From Phycisphaera sp. (GTDB lineage: Bacteria > Planctomycetota > Phycisphaerae > Phycisphaerales > Zrk34): a DNA stretch of 64,000 nucleotides. The DNA is taken from assembly GCA_016125285.1 (NCBI GenBank), contig WGMA01000030.1, forward strand, positions 1 to 64,000. The letters are read 5' to 3'. The position numbers and the translations under genes are program-made. Positions 26,180-33,879 of the stretch are shown in pieces. The first letter of the stretch is position 1. Each line of letters starts with the position of its first letter. A model generated the notes under the pieces. That model had not been told where the DNA came from. It did no database searches and saw nothing but the letters and a program-made list of their open reading frames with translations.

Positions 26180-27001
26180 ATGACACGAACGTGCCGGCTG
26201 ACGCTGCATTTGATCGCCATTGCGTTGTTTGCAATGGTCATTGATCCGGCTCGTGCCGCCGAGCCCACGGGTCCGGCGCCGGATCCTTTGTCGCGTCGTG
26301 TGAACTTCGAGGTGGCGGGTCGCCCGGCGTTCGTGATCGAGCCGCCGGAGGGGTCGCGGGTGGACGGGCCGATGCCGTGGGTGTGGTACGCGCCGACGCT
26401 GGGCAAGAATCTGCCGGGCGACGCGGAGCGGTGGATGTTCGAGCGGTTTCACGCGAAGGGCATCGCGATCGCGGGGATCGACGTCGGCGAGTCGTACGGC
26501 AGCCCGAAGGGGCGGGCGATCTTTCAGAAGCTGTACGAGGAGCTGACCACGCAGCGCGGCTACGGCAAGAAGCCCGTGCTGCTGGCGCGGAGTCGCGGCG
26601 GGCTGATGCTGTACAACTGGGCCGCGGAGCATCCGGAACTTGTCGCCGGCATCGCGGGCATCTATCCCGTGAGCAACCTCGAGAGCTACCCCGGCCTGAA
26701 GAAGGCGGCCCCGGCGTACGAAATGACCGAGGAGCAACTCAAAGCGCACCTCGCGGAGCACAACCCGATCGATCGCCTCGCGCCGCTGGCCAAGGCGAAG
26801 GTGCCGATCCTGCACATTCATGGCGACGTCGACAAGGTCGTGCCGTGCGACAAGAACTCTTCAATCATTGCGGAGCGTTACAAGGCGATGGGTGGGGAGA
26901 TGACGCTGATCGACGCACCGGGGCAGGGTCACAACATGTGGCCGGGCTTCTTTCAGTGTCAGGAACTGGTCGACTTCGTAATCGCGCGGTTCAAGCAGTA
27001 A
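26180..27001 (+). CDS. Exported alpha/beta hydrolase
   Basis: 273 residues. Signal peptide (1-~27), then an alpha/beta-hydrolase fold: oxyanion region VWYAPTLGKNL, nucleophile Ser in LLARSRGGLM (an atypical elbow with Arg before the Ser), acid Asp in HIHGDVDKVVP, and His in GQGHNMWPG. Likely a periplasmic esterase or related hydrolase acting on carbohydrate-linked esters; substrate not determinable. ATG at 26180 follows GAGGTGA at 6 nt and is preferred over the GTG at 26171. Converges with the TIM-barrel gene at 27018. Confidence 0.85.
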   Translation: MTRTCRLTLHLIAIALFAMVIDPARAAEPTGPAPDPLSRRVNFEVAGRPAFVIEPPEGSRVDGPMPWVWYAPTLGKNLPGDAERWMFERFHAKGIAIAGIDVGESYGSPKGRAIFQKLYEELTTQRGYGKKPVLLARSRGGLMLYNWAAEHPELVAGIAGIYPVSNLESYPGLKKAAPAYEMTEEQLKAHLAEHNPIDRLAPLAKAKVPILHIHGDVDKVVPCDKNSSIIAERYKAMGGEMTLIDAPGQGHNMWPGFFQCQELVDFVIARFKQ

Positions 27002-27017
27002 CGCGAACCCGCCAACG

Positions 27018-27830
27018 CTACAGCTCGGACAGGATCTTCTTCCACGCGGTCATCGAGTGTTCGAGGTTGGTGCGCTTGTCGCCTTTCACGGCGTAGCACT
27101 GCAAACCGACGGGCCCGGTGAAGTGCAGCTTCTTGAGCGTGCCGAACAGGCGCGCCTGCGGGAAGTCGCCCTGGTCGAGCGGCTTGATCAGGTCGCCCCA
27201 GCCCTTGCCGGTGGTGTCCGCGCCGCAGGTGCTCACGGCGAACAGGTGCGGCGCGGCCTTATCGAGCGTCGCCTCAAGGTCCCCGGCCTTCTCGCCGCGG
27301 AGGTAGTGGCAGAGGTTGAACATCACGCCGAGGTTCGGGTGGTTGACCTTGTCGATCAGGTCCAGCGCCTGCGGGATCGTTGCCACGCCCATGCCGAAGT
27401 GCGGGTACAGCGCGACGCGGATGTTCAGCTTCGACGCCATCTCCGCGGTCTGGCGCACGGCGTCGACGGTCCCGGGCGTCATCTTGTGAATCGTCAGCTC
27501 GATCATCGCGCCGCGATCCGCCAGCGGTTGGACCTGCTCGGCGGTGATCGGCTTATCGTCGACGTTGAGGTACACGCTGAGCACCTTGAGCCCGACCTTC
27601 TCGTACGCCGCGACCCGCTCAGCGAGCTTGCTCCCGCCGTGCACCTGGCTGATGCCGTCGTAGCCGAGCTCTTTGAGCGTCTTCGCTTCGTTGTCGACGT
27701 CGCCGAACGCCACGCCGTTCTCGAACGCGTAGAACGCGGGCGCGAACGGAGCGTCGGCCTTGTCCTGCGCCGAGGCGACAGCCGTGAGGCAGAGCGTGAG
27801 TGTGATCGACAGGGCGGTGAATCTGTGCAT
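27018..27830 (-). CDS. Exported sugar-phosphate isomerase/epimerase-like TIM barrel
   Basis: 270 residues. Sec signal peptide (1-21, ends ASAQ), then a xylose-isomerase-like TIM barrel (AP endonuclease 2 family): LKELGYDGISQ, VLSVYLNVDD, ALYPHFGMGVATIP, NLGVMFNLCHYLRGE. Candidate metal ligands are the His in CHYL and Glu/Asp residues at strand ends. It begins 16 nt after the sulfatase gene, so they form a unit. Family members isomerise or epimerise sugars, or are catalytically uncertain exported forms in planctomycetes. Exact reaction unknown. Confidence 0.82.
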   Translation of the reverse strand: MHRFTALSITLTLCLTAVASAQDKADAPFAPAFYAFENGVAFGDVDNEAKTLKELGYDGISQVHGGSKLAERVAAYEKVGLKVLSVYLNVDDKPITAEQVQPLADRGAMIELTIHKMTPGTVDAVRQTAEMASKLNIRVALYPHFGMGVATIPQALDLIDKVNHPNLGVMFNLCHYLRGEKAGDLEATLDKAAPHLFAVSTCGADTTGKGWGDLIKPLDQGDFPQARLFGTLKKLHFTGPVGLQCYAVKGDKRTNLEHSMTAWKKILSEL

Positions 27831-27846
27831 GTTTTGTCTCGCGTGC

Positions 27847-29331
27847 TTACTTGTCGAATCGTTCGAGCAGCTTGTTCATCTCCGACACGTGCGCCGCGTC
27901 GGCGTCGGCGGTATTGGTCGTTTCGTTGTCGTCGTGCACATGGTCGAACAGCTCGATGGCGGTCGGCGTGTCTTCCTTGCCGGGCTTGGACCAGCGGACG
28001 AGGCGGTGCGTGGCGTTGCGGACCGAGATCGCGTTGTTGCCGCCGGCCTTCCAGAAACTGTAGGCGACCCCGTCGGTCGCGGCCCTGGGGTCGTTGAGCA
28101 CGCCCGTGATGTCGGCGCCGTCGAGTTGCAGGTCGGCGGGCTTGTCGATGTGGCAGAGCGACAGCAGCGTCGGGTAGAGGTCGACGGACTCGACGACGGC
28201 GTCGGTCGCGACGCCGGGGTTGGGCATGCCGGGCGTGCGGACGATGAGCGTCGAGCGGACGGCGCGTTCAAAGGTGGAGTGCTTGCCCCACATGGTCTGG
28301 TCGCCGAGGTGCCAGCCGTGGTCGCCCCACACGACGACGATGGTGTTGTCGGCCAGACCGAGTGTGTCGAGCGCGTCGAGCACCTTGCCGACCTGCGCGT
28401 CGGAGTAGCTGACGGCGGCGAAGTAGGCGTGTCGCAGGTAGCGGGCCTGGTCATCGCTGATGCGTTTGCCGGCGCCGCCGCGCTCTTTCTGGGTGTACTT
28501 GAACACCTCGTTGCTGCCGTGGATCGCGAGCTTGGTCACGTCGATCGGCAGGTCGGGGTTCGGCGAGATCGGCAGCTTGGACTCGTCGTACAGGTCCCAG
28601 TATTTCTTGGGCGAATTGAGCGGCAGGTGCGGCTTGAAGAACCCGACGGCGAGGAAGAACGGCTTGCCGGTCTGCTTGAATTCCTTGAGCTGGCCGATGG
28701 CGTCCTCGGCGATGAGTCCGTCGGGGTAACCGGTGTCGGGCACGTCGGCGGCCTCGGCGACGGGGATGGGCTGATGGTCGGCGAGGCGTTCGTTGCGGCC
28801 GGTGCCGTCGGCGTAGGCGAAGAACGCGGCCCATCCGTGGATCCACTTGCCGAGGGGCATGCGTCGGTCGTCCCATGAGTTGGGCATCTCGGTGACGTCG
28901 CTGCGCGGCTTGTTGTAGCCGTAGACGTAGCCGTCGGGTGAATGGCTGACCTTGCCAATACTGACGGTGCGGTAGCCGCTGAGCTTGAACAGGTGCGGCA
29001 TTGACTCGGGCGTGGTGGCGTCCTTGCCGCGCATGAGGCTGAACGCGCCGTTGCCGTACGCCGCGCCGCTGCGCGGGTACTGCCCGGTCATCATCGAATA
29101 CCGCGACGCGCCGCACGTGGGCACCTGCACGTAGTGCTTGTTGAACAGCCGCGCCTGCGACGCGAGCTTGTCGAGGTGCGGCGTGTGCATGTACGTCTCG
29201 CCGTAACACCCGAGCTGCGGGCGGAGGTCGTCGACGCAGATAAACAGCACGTTGGGTCGATCCGCGGCGTGAGCGAGCGCGGTGACGGCGAGCGTGATCG
29301 CGGCGAGGAGGAGTGTGAGGGTGCGATGCAT
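27847..29331 (-). CDS. Sulfatase (iduronate-2-sulfatase-like) with CGASR motif
   Basis: 494 residues. Signal peptide (1-22), then the alkaline-phosphatase/sulfatase fold: metal Asp pair in FICVDDLRPQL, active-site stretch C73-G-A-S-R77, GKVSHSPDG, KPHLPLNSP and VVVWGDHGWHLGDQTMWGKH. Family knowledge: the Cys is converted to formylglycine and cleaves sulfate esters of polysaccharides in the periplasm. The canonical motif is C-x-P-x-R; here the Pro is Ala, a variant I associate with iduronate-type sulfatases of this phylum. Followed by the TIM-barrel gene, suggesting a two-gene polysaccharide unit. Confidence 0.9.
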   Translation of the reverse strand: MHRTLTLLLAAITLAVTALAHAADRPNVLFICVDDLRPQLGCYGETYMHTPHLDKLASQARLFNKHYVQVPTCGASRYSMMTGQYPRSGAAYGNGAFSLMRGKDATTPESMPHLFKLSGYRTVSIGKVSHSPDGYVYGYNKPRSDVTEMPNSWDDRRMPLGKWIHGWAAFFAYADGTGRNERLADHQPIPVAEAADVPDTGYPDGLIAEDAIGQLKEFKQTGKPFFLAVGFFKPHLPLNSPKKYWDLYDESKLPISPNPDLPIDVTKLAIHGSNEVFKYTQKERGGAGKRISDDQARYLRHAYFAAVSYSDAQVGKVLDALDTLGLADNTIVVVWGDHGWHLGDQTMWGKHSTFERAVRSTLIVRTPGMPNPGVATDAVVESVDLYPTLLSLCHIDKPADLQLDGADITGVLNDPRAATDGVAYSFWKAGGNNAISVRNATHRLVRWSKPGKEDTPTAIELFDHVHDDNETTNTADADAAHVSEMNKLLERFDK

Positions 29332-29440
29332 AATGGTGTGGGCCTCCGCTGCGGGACGGTTCGGGTGTTCGTCGGGCCCGTTGGCCCACTACCAATACGG
29401 CGCCGACGGCCCGATCGGACGCACGGGGTCATTGTATGAA

Positions 29441-29473
29441 AGAAAAAGGCGTGGTCGCATCGACGACCACGCC
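29441..29473 (-). terminator. Rho-independent terminator after the peroxidase gene
   Basis: Perfect 10-bp stem GGCGTGGTCG / CGACCACGCC with a 6-nt loop; on the - strand it is followed by TTTTTCTTTC. It lies 33 nt after the stop codon of the cytochrome c peroxidase gene. Confidence 0.85.
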
Positions 29474-29505
29474 TGAATCTTATTTGTCTGCGCCGCCTGA
29501 ATGAA

Positions 29506-30567
29506 TCAATCGAGCTTCGGTCCGGGCGTCTTCGGGCCGGACTTCGGCAGCTCGGGCATCTTGATGTACTCGGTGGGCAGCTTGCCGGTGAGGCTGTTGA
29601 GGAAGGCGACGATGGACGCGGCCTGCTCGTCGGTCAGCTCGCGGCCGAGCTGGTGGCGGGCCATCATCTTCACCGCGTCGGGCAGCTTCGCCACCGAGCC
29701 GTTGTGGAAGTACGGCGCGGTCTTCGCGATGTTCCGCAGCGAGGGGACCTTGAAGACGTACATGTCGGCGGGGTTCTTGGTGACGTCGAAGCGGCCCTTG
29801 TCTTCGAGGTTGGGCCAGGGCTTGGTCAGGCCAACCTTCTGGTAGAGGCGACCGCCGAACAGCGGGCCGTTGTGGCACGCCTGGCAGCCGGTCTGCATGA
29901 AGGTCATGAAGCCTTCCTTCTCGGCGTCGGAGATCGCGTCGTCGTCGCCGGCCATGAACTTGTCGAAGGGCGAGGGCGTGACGAGCTGACGCTCGAACGC
30001 GCCGATCGCCAGTCCCCAGTTGTCGTAGTTGACGGGGTCCTTGTCGTCGGGGAACGCCTGCTTGAACGCCTTGACATAGCCCGGGATCGAGTTGATCACC
30101 TGCAGGACGTATTCCTTGGACGGCATGGCCATCTCGATGGGGTTGAGCACGGGGCCCTTGGCCTGGTCCTCGACGTCGGGGCTGCGTCCGTCCCAGAACT
30201 GGGCGAGGTGCCCGGCGGCGTTGTAGACGGTGGGGGCCGAACGTCCGCCGTGCTGGCCCTTGTGGCCGGAGCTGGTGGGGGCGTTGTCGGTGCCGTACTT
30301 GTCGAGCATGTGGCAGGAGTTGCAGCTGATCTGCTGCGAGAGGCTGAACCGCTTGTCGTAGTAGAGCATACGGCCGAGGTCGACCTTGGCGTCGGTGATC
30401 GGGTTGTTGGGGTTGGGGAACACGTCGGGCAGGGCCGGGCCGAACGCCGCGAGCATCGCTCGCTCGACCTTCGCCTCGGCGTGCGCGGTGGTGGTGGCCA
30501 TCGCCACGCCGAACATCACACACATCGTGCCGACAAGCATCCGGGTACCGGGGCGGTATCGCATCAT
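29506..30567 (-). CDS. Di-haem cytochrome c peroxidase
   Basis: 353 residues. Exported; two c-type haem motifs, CNSCH in the N-terminal domain and CQACH in the C-terminal domain, within the bacterial CcpA/MauG family framework (LGRMLYYDKRFSLSQQISC, APTVYNAAG, VPSLRNIAKTAPYFHNGS). Reduces hydrogen peroxide in the periplasm with electrons from small cytochromes, or acts in MauG-like oxidation. Two adjacent ATGs; AGGAG is 6 nt from the second (30564). A clear terminator follows. Single-gene unit. Confidence 0.92.
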   Translation of the reverse strand: MMRYRPGTRMLVGTMCVMFGVAMATTTAHAEAKVERAMLAAFGPALPDVFPNPNNPITDAKVDLGRMLYYDKRFSLSQQISCNSCHMLDKYGTDNAPTSSGHKGQHGGRSAPTVYNAAGHLAQFWDGRSPDVEDQAKGPVLNPIEMAMPSKEYVLQVINSIPGYVKAFKQAFPDDKDPVNYDNWGLAIGAFERQLVTPSPFDKFMAGDDDAISDAEKEGFMTFMQTGCQACHNGPLFGGRLYQKVGLTKPWPNLEDKGRFDVTKNPADMYVFKVPSLRNIAKTAPYFHNGSVAKLPDAVKMMARHQLGRELTDEQAASIVAFLNSLTGKLPTEYIKMPELPKSGPKTPGPKLD

Positions 30568-30743
30568 TTACTCCTCATCCTTCTTGTATTCGTGTTGCCT
30601 GTACCGTCTGGCGCGACGTGAGCGGTCGCGCATCAACAAAGCCGGAACGGTCCGCATAGCTTAGTCCTGTGACGCGCGACAGTCCATCGGGGTTACAGGC
30701 GAATTCCCCTCGGCGAGGTGATCGGCGGCGTCGCGGGCGCACG

Positions 30744-30773
30744 AAAAAACCCCGACGGCGGTCGCCATCGGGG
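30744..30773 (-). terminator. Rho-independent terminator after the RRM gene
   Basis: Stem CCCCGACGGCG / CGCCATCGGGG (one mismatch, 2-nt loop); reading the - strand it is followed by six T. It lies ~35 nt after the stop codon of the RNA-binding protein gene. Confidence 0.9.
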
Positions 30774-30806
30774 TCTTTGTCTTGCGTGACAGGTGTCGCG
30801 GCTGGA

Positions 30807-31148
30807 TTACCAGCGATCGCGACCACCACCGCCGCCGCCGCCGCGGTGTCCACCACCGCCGCCGCCACGACGACCACCACCGCCGCCACCACCGCCGCCG
30901 CGATCCTCGCGAGGACGCGCCTCGTTGACCGTCAGCGTGCGACCTTCGAGCTCGACACCGTTCATCGCCTCGATGGCGGCGTTGCCCTCTTCATCGCTCG
31001 CCATGGTGACGAACGCGAAGCCGCGCGGCCGGCCCGACATGCGGTCGGTGGGCACGTGCACTTCCGTCACGGTGCCAAAGCGGCCGAATTCCGCCTCGAT
31101 GGTGTCCTGGGTGGTTCCGAACGACAGATTTCCTACGTAGATGCGCAT
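30807..31148 (-). CDS. Glycine-rich RRM RNA-binding protein
   Basis: 113 residues. One RNA recognition motif with RNP2 IYVGNLSF at the N-terminus and RNP1 RGFAFVTM, followed by a tail of Gly and Arg ([16 protein letters not shown] and similar). This matches bacterial cold-inducible RRM proteins that bind single-stranded RNA. ATG at 31148 has GGAGG 9 nt upstream; two codons earlier another ATG is too close to it. Own promoter (31241-31269) and terminator. The GC-only tail sequence is a candidate for length variation. Confidence 0.93.
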   Translation of the reverse strand: MRIYVGNLSFGTTQDTIEAEFGRFGTVTEVHVPTDRMSGRPRGFAFVTMASDEEGNAAIEAMNGVELEGRTLTVNEARPREDRGGGGGGGGGRRGGGGGGHRGGGGGGGRDRW

Positions 31149-31240
31149 CAGCATTGTCCTCCAAAGCAGTGCATCTGGGTCTTCGCGATAGTGCTTGGAG
31201 TCCAACGCGGGCGCCAATCAATCGGAAGGGATCGTGAAAA

Positions 31241-31269
31241 AAGATATCCATGCCTGTCGGTAAAGTCAA
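31241..31269 (-). promoter_or_regulatory. Sigma-70 type promoter of the RRM gene
   Basis: On the - strand TTGACT (31269-31264), a 17-nt spacer, and TATCTT (31246-31241), about 93 nt upstream of the RRM start codon. Spacing and -35 are near consensus. The leader of ~85 nt would suit cold-shock-type control. Confidence 0.65.
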
Positions 31270-31334
31270 TGGACGAACGTGTTAAAAGGCCCCGCCGCTT
31301 GACCGCGACCGGCGTTTCGTGCGACTCTCCCGCG

Positions 31335-31694
31335 ATGCGTAACCTCTTCGACCCGCTGCCGCAAGACCTGTCCGCCGAAGCCTTTGAAACATTGGCCGCG
31401 ACGCCCGGCGTCCGCGTCGAACGGATCGTCTCGCTCGGGCACGCCTCACCCGACGGGTTCTGGTACGACCAGCCGCGGCGCGAGTGGGTCGTGCTCCTCC
31501 GCGGCGCGGCCCGGTTGCGGTTCGAAGACGAGGCCGAGGCCCGAGCGTTGTCGCCCGGTGATTGGGTCGATATCGCCGCGCATCGGCGTCATCGCGTCGA
31601 CTGGACCATGCCCGACGAGCCGACCGTCTGGCTCGCCGTGCACATCGACGAGACCGCCGCGCCATCGGCTCCGTCGCCGCCACCGCTTGCGTAA
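31335..31694 (+). CDS. Cupin-domain protein
   Basis: 119 residues forming a single small cupin barrel: VERIVSLGHASPDGFWYDQP, EWVVLLRGAARLRFEDE, ALSPGDWVDIAAHRRHRVDW. A His and Glu near the first motif and His in the second could hold a metal. Start chosen at the ATG opening MRNLFDPLPQDLS, typical of this family; an ATG at 31269 would extend it into the RRM promoter. Family members bind or isomerise small molecules; no substrate can be named. The tail is a short Pro/Ser stretch. Confidence 0.85.
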   Translation: MRNLFDPLPQDLSAEAFETLAATPGVRVERIVSLGHASPDGFWYDQPRREWVVLLRGAARLRFEDEAEARALSPGDWVDIAAHRRHRVDWTMPDEPTVWLAVHIDETAAPSAPSPPPLA

Positions 31695-31722
31695 TTCCGC
31701 GCACCCCCAACGTGAGGTCGGT

Positions 31723-32445
31723 ATGGGCACACATCGAACCATCGTGACTGGATGCGTCGCGGCGCTGATCGCGCTGACGGCGGTGACTGCAAACACGTGG
31801 GCGGAGGCGGAGAAAGACGCAGCCGCGCCTGCGCCTACTGCGCCGCCGGTGACGATGCGCATCGCGCTCGACACCAGCGGCGCGCCGGAGATGGCCGGGT
31901 GGGCGCGGCTCGCGGCGCGCATCACCGAAGACGCCTACCCGGTGATCGTCCGCGAACTCGGCGTTGACGGCTACCGTGCGCCGGACAGTGTGCAGATGGT
32001 CGTCGTCCGCAACGACAAGGACGTCGCGTGGGCGTCGGGGCCGAAGATCACCGTCGCGTCCAAGTGGTTCACCGATCGCCCCGAGGACGTCGGCGCGCTG
32101 GTGCACGAGATGGCGCACGTCGTGCAGCAGTACACGCACAGGGGCACGCCCGGCTGGGTCACCGAGGGCATCGCGGATTACGTGCGCTGGTTCGTGTGGG
32201 AGCCGCCGCATCGTCGGCCGCGCATCAACCCCGACCACGCCAAGTACACCGACAGCTACCAGACCACCGGCGCGTTCCTCGCGTGGATCGTGGCGAACAA
32301 GGACGCCGACTTCGTCCGCAAGCTCAACACCGATTGCCGCGCGGGCCGCTACGACGTGTCGCTGTTCGAGAAGTACGCCGGGGCGCCGGTCGAGAAGTTG
32401 TGGGATGAGTTCGTCGCGTCAGAACGCGCCAAACGCAAACCGTAG
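31723..32445 (+). CDS. Secreted basic secretory protein-like metallopeptidase
   Basis: 240 residues. Signal peptide (1-~27), then a domain like plant basic secretory protein (peptidase-like, zincin fold): VVRNDKDVAWASGPKITVAS, zinc motif HEMAHVVQQY with a following PGWVTEGIADYVRW supplying a further ligand Glu, and QTTGAFLAWI. Likely extracytoplasmic zinc peptidase. ATG at 31723 follows GAGG at 6 nt. The TAG stop (32443-32445) is provided by the left arm of a 73-bp palindromic repeat, so the native C-terminus may differ. Confidence 0.85.
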   Translation: MGTHRTIVTGCVAALIALTAVTANTWAEAEKDAAAPAPTAPPVTMRIALDTSGAPEMAGWARLAARITEDAYPVIVRELGVDGYRAPDSVQMVVVRNDKDVAWASGPKITVASKWFTDRPEDVGALVHEMAHVVQQYTHRGTPGWVTEGIADYVRWFVWEPPHRRPRINPDHAKYTDSYQTTGAFLAWIVANKDADFVRKLNTDCRAGRYDVSLFEKYAGAPVEKLWDEFVASERAKRKP

Positions 32446-32514
32446 GGTCCGCTGTCGCGGATCATCTCCAGTGAACTCACGCCTGGCCAATCGGTCCGCA
32501 ACAGCGAACCCTAC
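32442..32514. repeat. 73-bp imperfect palindrome, copy 2
   Basis: Arms 32442-32463 (GTAGGGTCCGCTGTCGCGG...) and 32493-32514 (reverse complement GTAGGGTTCGCTGTTGCGG...). Same length and arm layout as 14184-14256, different centre. TAG within the left arm ends the peptidase gene. Both copies lie at a gene 3' end with the stop in the arm. Confidence 0.8.
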
Positions 32515-32535
32515 GCGTGCCGTGCGCAGCGCAAG

Positions 32536-32566
32536 AGCCCCGCGGCCGGGCAACCGGCGGGGCTTT
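32536..32566 (+). terminator. Terminator after the peptidase gene
   Basis: Stem AGCCCCGC / GCGGGGCT with additional pairing inside, followed by TTT. It lies 90 nt after the peptidase stop, past the 73-bp repeat. Short T tract, so moderate confidence. Confidence 0.6.
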
Positions 32567-32587
32567 GCGATCCCCTTCACAGTCCTT

Positions 32588-32637
32588 AAAAAAATCCGGG
32601 GGCGTGAAACGCAGCGAGGCCACGTTTCACGCCCCGG
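32588..32637 (-). terminator. Strong terminator-like hairpin facing the - strand, no gene upstream
   Basis: About 15 bp of stem (CCGGGGGCGTGAAACG / CGTTTCACGCCCCGG, one bulged G) and an 11-nt loop; on the - strand it is followed by seven T. No - strand gene precedes it: the sequence upstream in that direction is empty until LarC (33878-34855). It may end an unannotated small RNA or antisense transcript, or be a relic. Confidence 0.65.
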
Positions 32638-32886
32638 TGGGCACGACGATCTTGTCCGACAAGTAAACCCGCCCCGCGGGCCTCAGACAATCGGCGAACG
32701 CATCATTGCGCTGAGTGAATACGTCACGCGCCCCCGCATCGCGTGCAACGCCGCGTCATCGCTATTCACGCGCCCGATTCGGCAGATTGCCGATGGGGCT
32801 GTCGCGTCGCGGCGCACTTGAATGAAGTGATGCGGCCAGCCTCGTCTCGCATCGAGACGCGGGTGATCGGTCGCAGGGAGGAAGTG

Positions 32887-33210
32887 ATGCGTTACCTGTC
32901 GTACATCTTGTGCGCCGCGATGCTGGCCTTGTCGCTGGCGTTGACGGGCTGCGCCGCCGAGGGGCGCGCCTCGCCGTTCGACGGCCTGACCGCCGAGCAG
33001 CACCGCGTGCTCGGCCAGTTCACGCTCGAACAGCTGAGCCACGGCCGGGGCGGCGCGTCGTACGGCCGACCGCCGCTGGCCAACAGCGGCATCACCGGCG
33101 CCGAACTGGCCGACCGGACGCGCCGCTACGCCGAGTCGATGCCGCGTCAGCAGACTCAGCCGACCGACGACGCGGACGAGCCTTACGTGCTGGTCGACGC
33201 GAGCGACTGA
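32887..33210 (+). CDS. Small lipoprotein
   Basis: 107 residues. Lipoprotein signal with lipobox LTGC (Cys at ~22), then a short hydrophilic domain (FDGLTAEQHRVLGQFTLEQL, ANSGITGAELADRTRRY) ending in an acidic tail (DDADEPYVLVDASD). ATG follows GGAGGAAGTG. No family recognised. Neighbours are a peptidase and a TerB-like protein, which do not suggest a function. Confidence 0.75.
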   Translation: MRYLSYILCAAMLALSLALTGCAAEGRASPFDGLTAEQHRVLGQFTLEQLSHGRGGASYGRPPLANSGITGAELADRTRRYAESMPRQQTQPTDDADEPYVLVDASD

Positions 33211-33362
33211 TCGTGGGGCGGCGTCGAGTTACCGGTCCCTGGCGGCGTCGATCGGTCATGTGAGAGCGACCACCCGGCCGATGCTTGATTGCAGTCACGC
33301 ATCGCAGGGCCACCGTTGTCGGCGTGTCTCGCCGCGTCGGTGGCTCGTGCCGGAGGTTCGCC

Positions 33363-33770
33363 ATGTCCACCGTTTCCGCTCAGCCGTCCGTTGCTCATCA
33401 GGCCGATATCCTGCGCGCCGCCGTGTGCGTCGCGGCGATGGACGGCAACGTCTGTCCCACCGAGATGCGCTGCCTGCGTGTGCTGGCCGAGCGGATCGGC
33501 GTCGGCGAGCGATCGCTGCAACGCCTCATCCACCAGGCCCGCAACCGACCCGACTTCTATCAACAGCAGTTCCAGGCGCTCAGCGCCGACGCGGACTTCG
33601 CGATCAAGTCGCTGCTGTACGTCGCCAGCGTGGACGGCCGCGTGTGTGAAGACGAGAGGATCGTGATCCGTCACTTCGCCGAGTCGCTCGGCGTCGACGA
33701 CGCCCGCTTCGAGCAGATCCTCAAGTCCGCCGAACGTCACGCGGAGATGCGCAACGACGCCAAGGCGTGA
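33363..33770 (+). CDS. TerB-like protein
   Basis: 135 residues, all helical. Two repeats with the TerB/DjlA N-terminal pattern: AAVCVAAMDGNVCPTEMRCL and LLYVASVDGRVCEDERIVIR, each a helix, an acidic Asp-Gly turn and an Asp/Glu-containing loop that may bind metal. TerB family proteins are linked to tellurite resistance and envelope stress, but no ter gene cluster is present. ATG has GGAGG at 6 nt. Stand-alone gene, convergent with LarC. Confidence 0.8.
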   Translation: MSTVSAQPSVAHQADILRAAVCVAAMDGNVCPTEMRCLRVLAERIGVGERSLQRLIHQARNRPDFYQQQFQALSADADFAIKSLLYVASVDGRVCEDERIVIRHFAESLGVDDARFEQILKSAERHAEMRNDAKA

Positions 33771-33853
33771 GGACGAGCGGCCGCTCGCCGATACTGGTTG
33801 CTGGATGGCTCGCTTCGCTCGCGATGCTGGATCGTCGGGGGTGTACGCTGGTC

Positions 33854-33879
33854 GCATCCAGCATCCAGCATCCAGCATC
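33854..33879. repeat. Heptamer tandem repeat (GCATCCA)n
   Basis: Nearly four units of GCATCCA in 26 bp, with related GCTGGAT words at 33800-33832. The TGA stop of the larC gene (33878-33880) overlaps its edge. The repeat lies exactly where a full-length LarC would continue. Confidence 0.75.

Larger units (their letters stand above)
32515..32886. other. Gene-free stretch with two hairpins
   Basis: No supported gene. Contains a + strand terminator-like hairpin (32536-32566) and a strong hairpin with a T tract facing the - strand (32588-32637), followed by ~250 nt of sequence that codes for nothing recognisable. The ribosome site of the lipoprotein gene ends it. Confidence 0.5.

Noticed and set aside
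30825-30900. GC-only tandem CCGCCGCCA repeats as a structural repeat
   Set aside because: They encode the glycine-rich tail of the RRM protein.
33854-33879. Possible CRISPR-like array
   Set aside because: Units are 7 bp in direct tandem with no spacers; a simple repeat.
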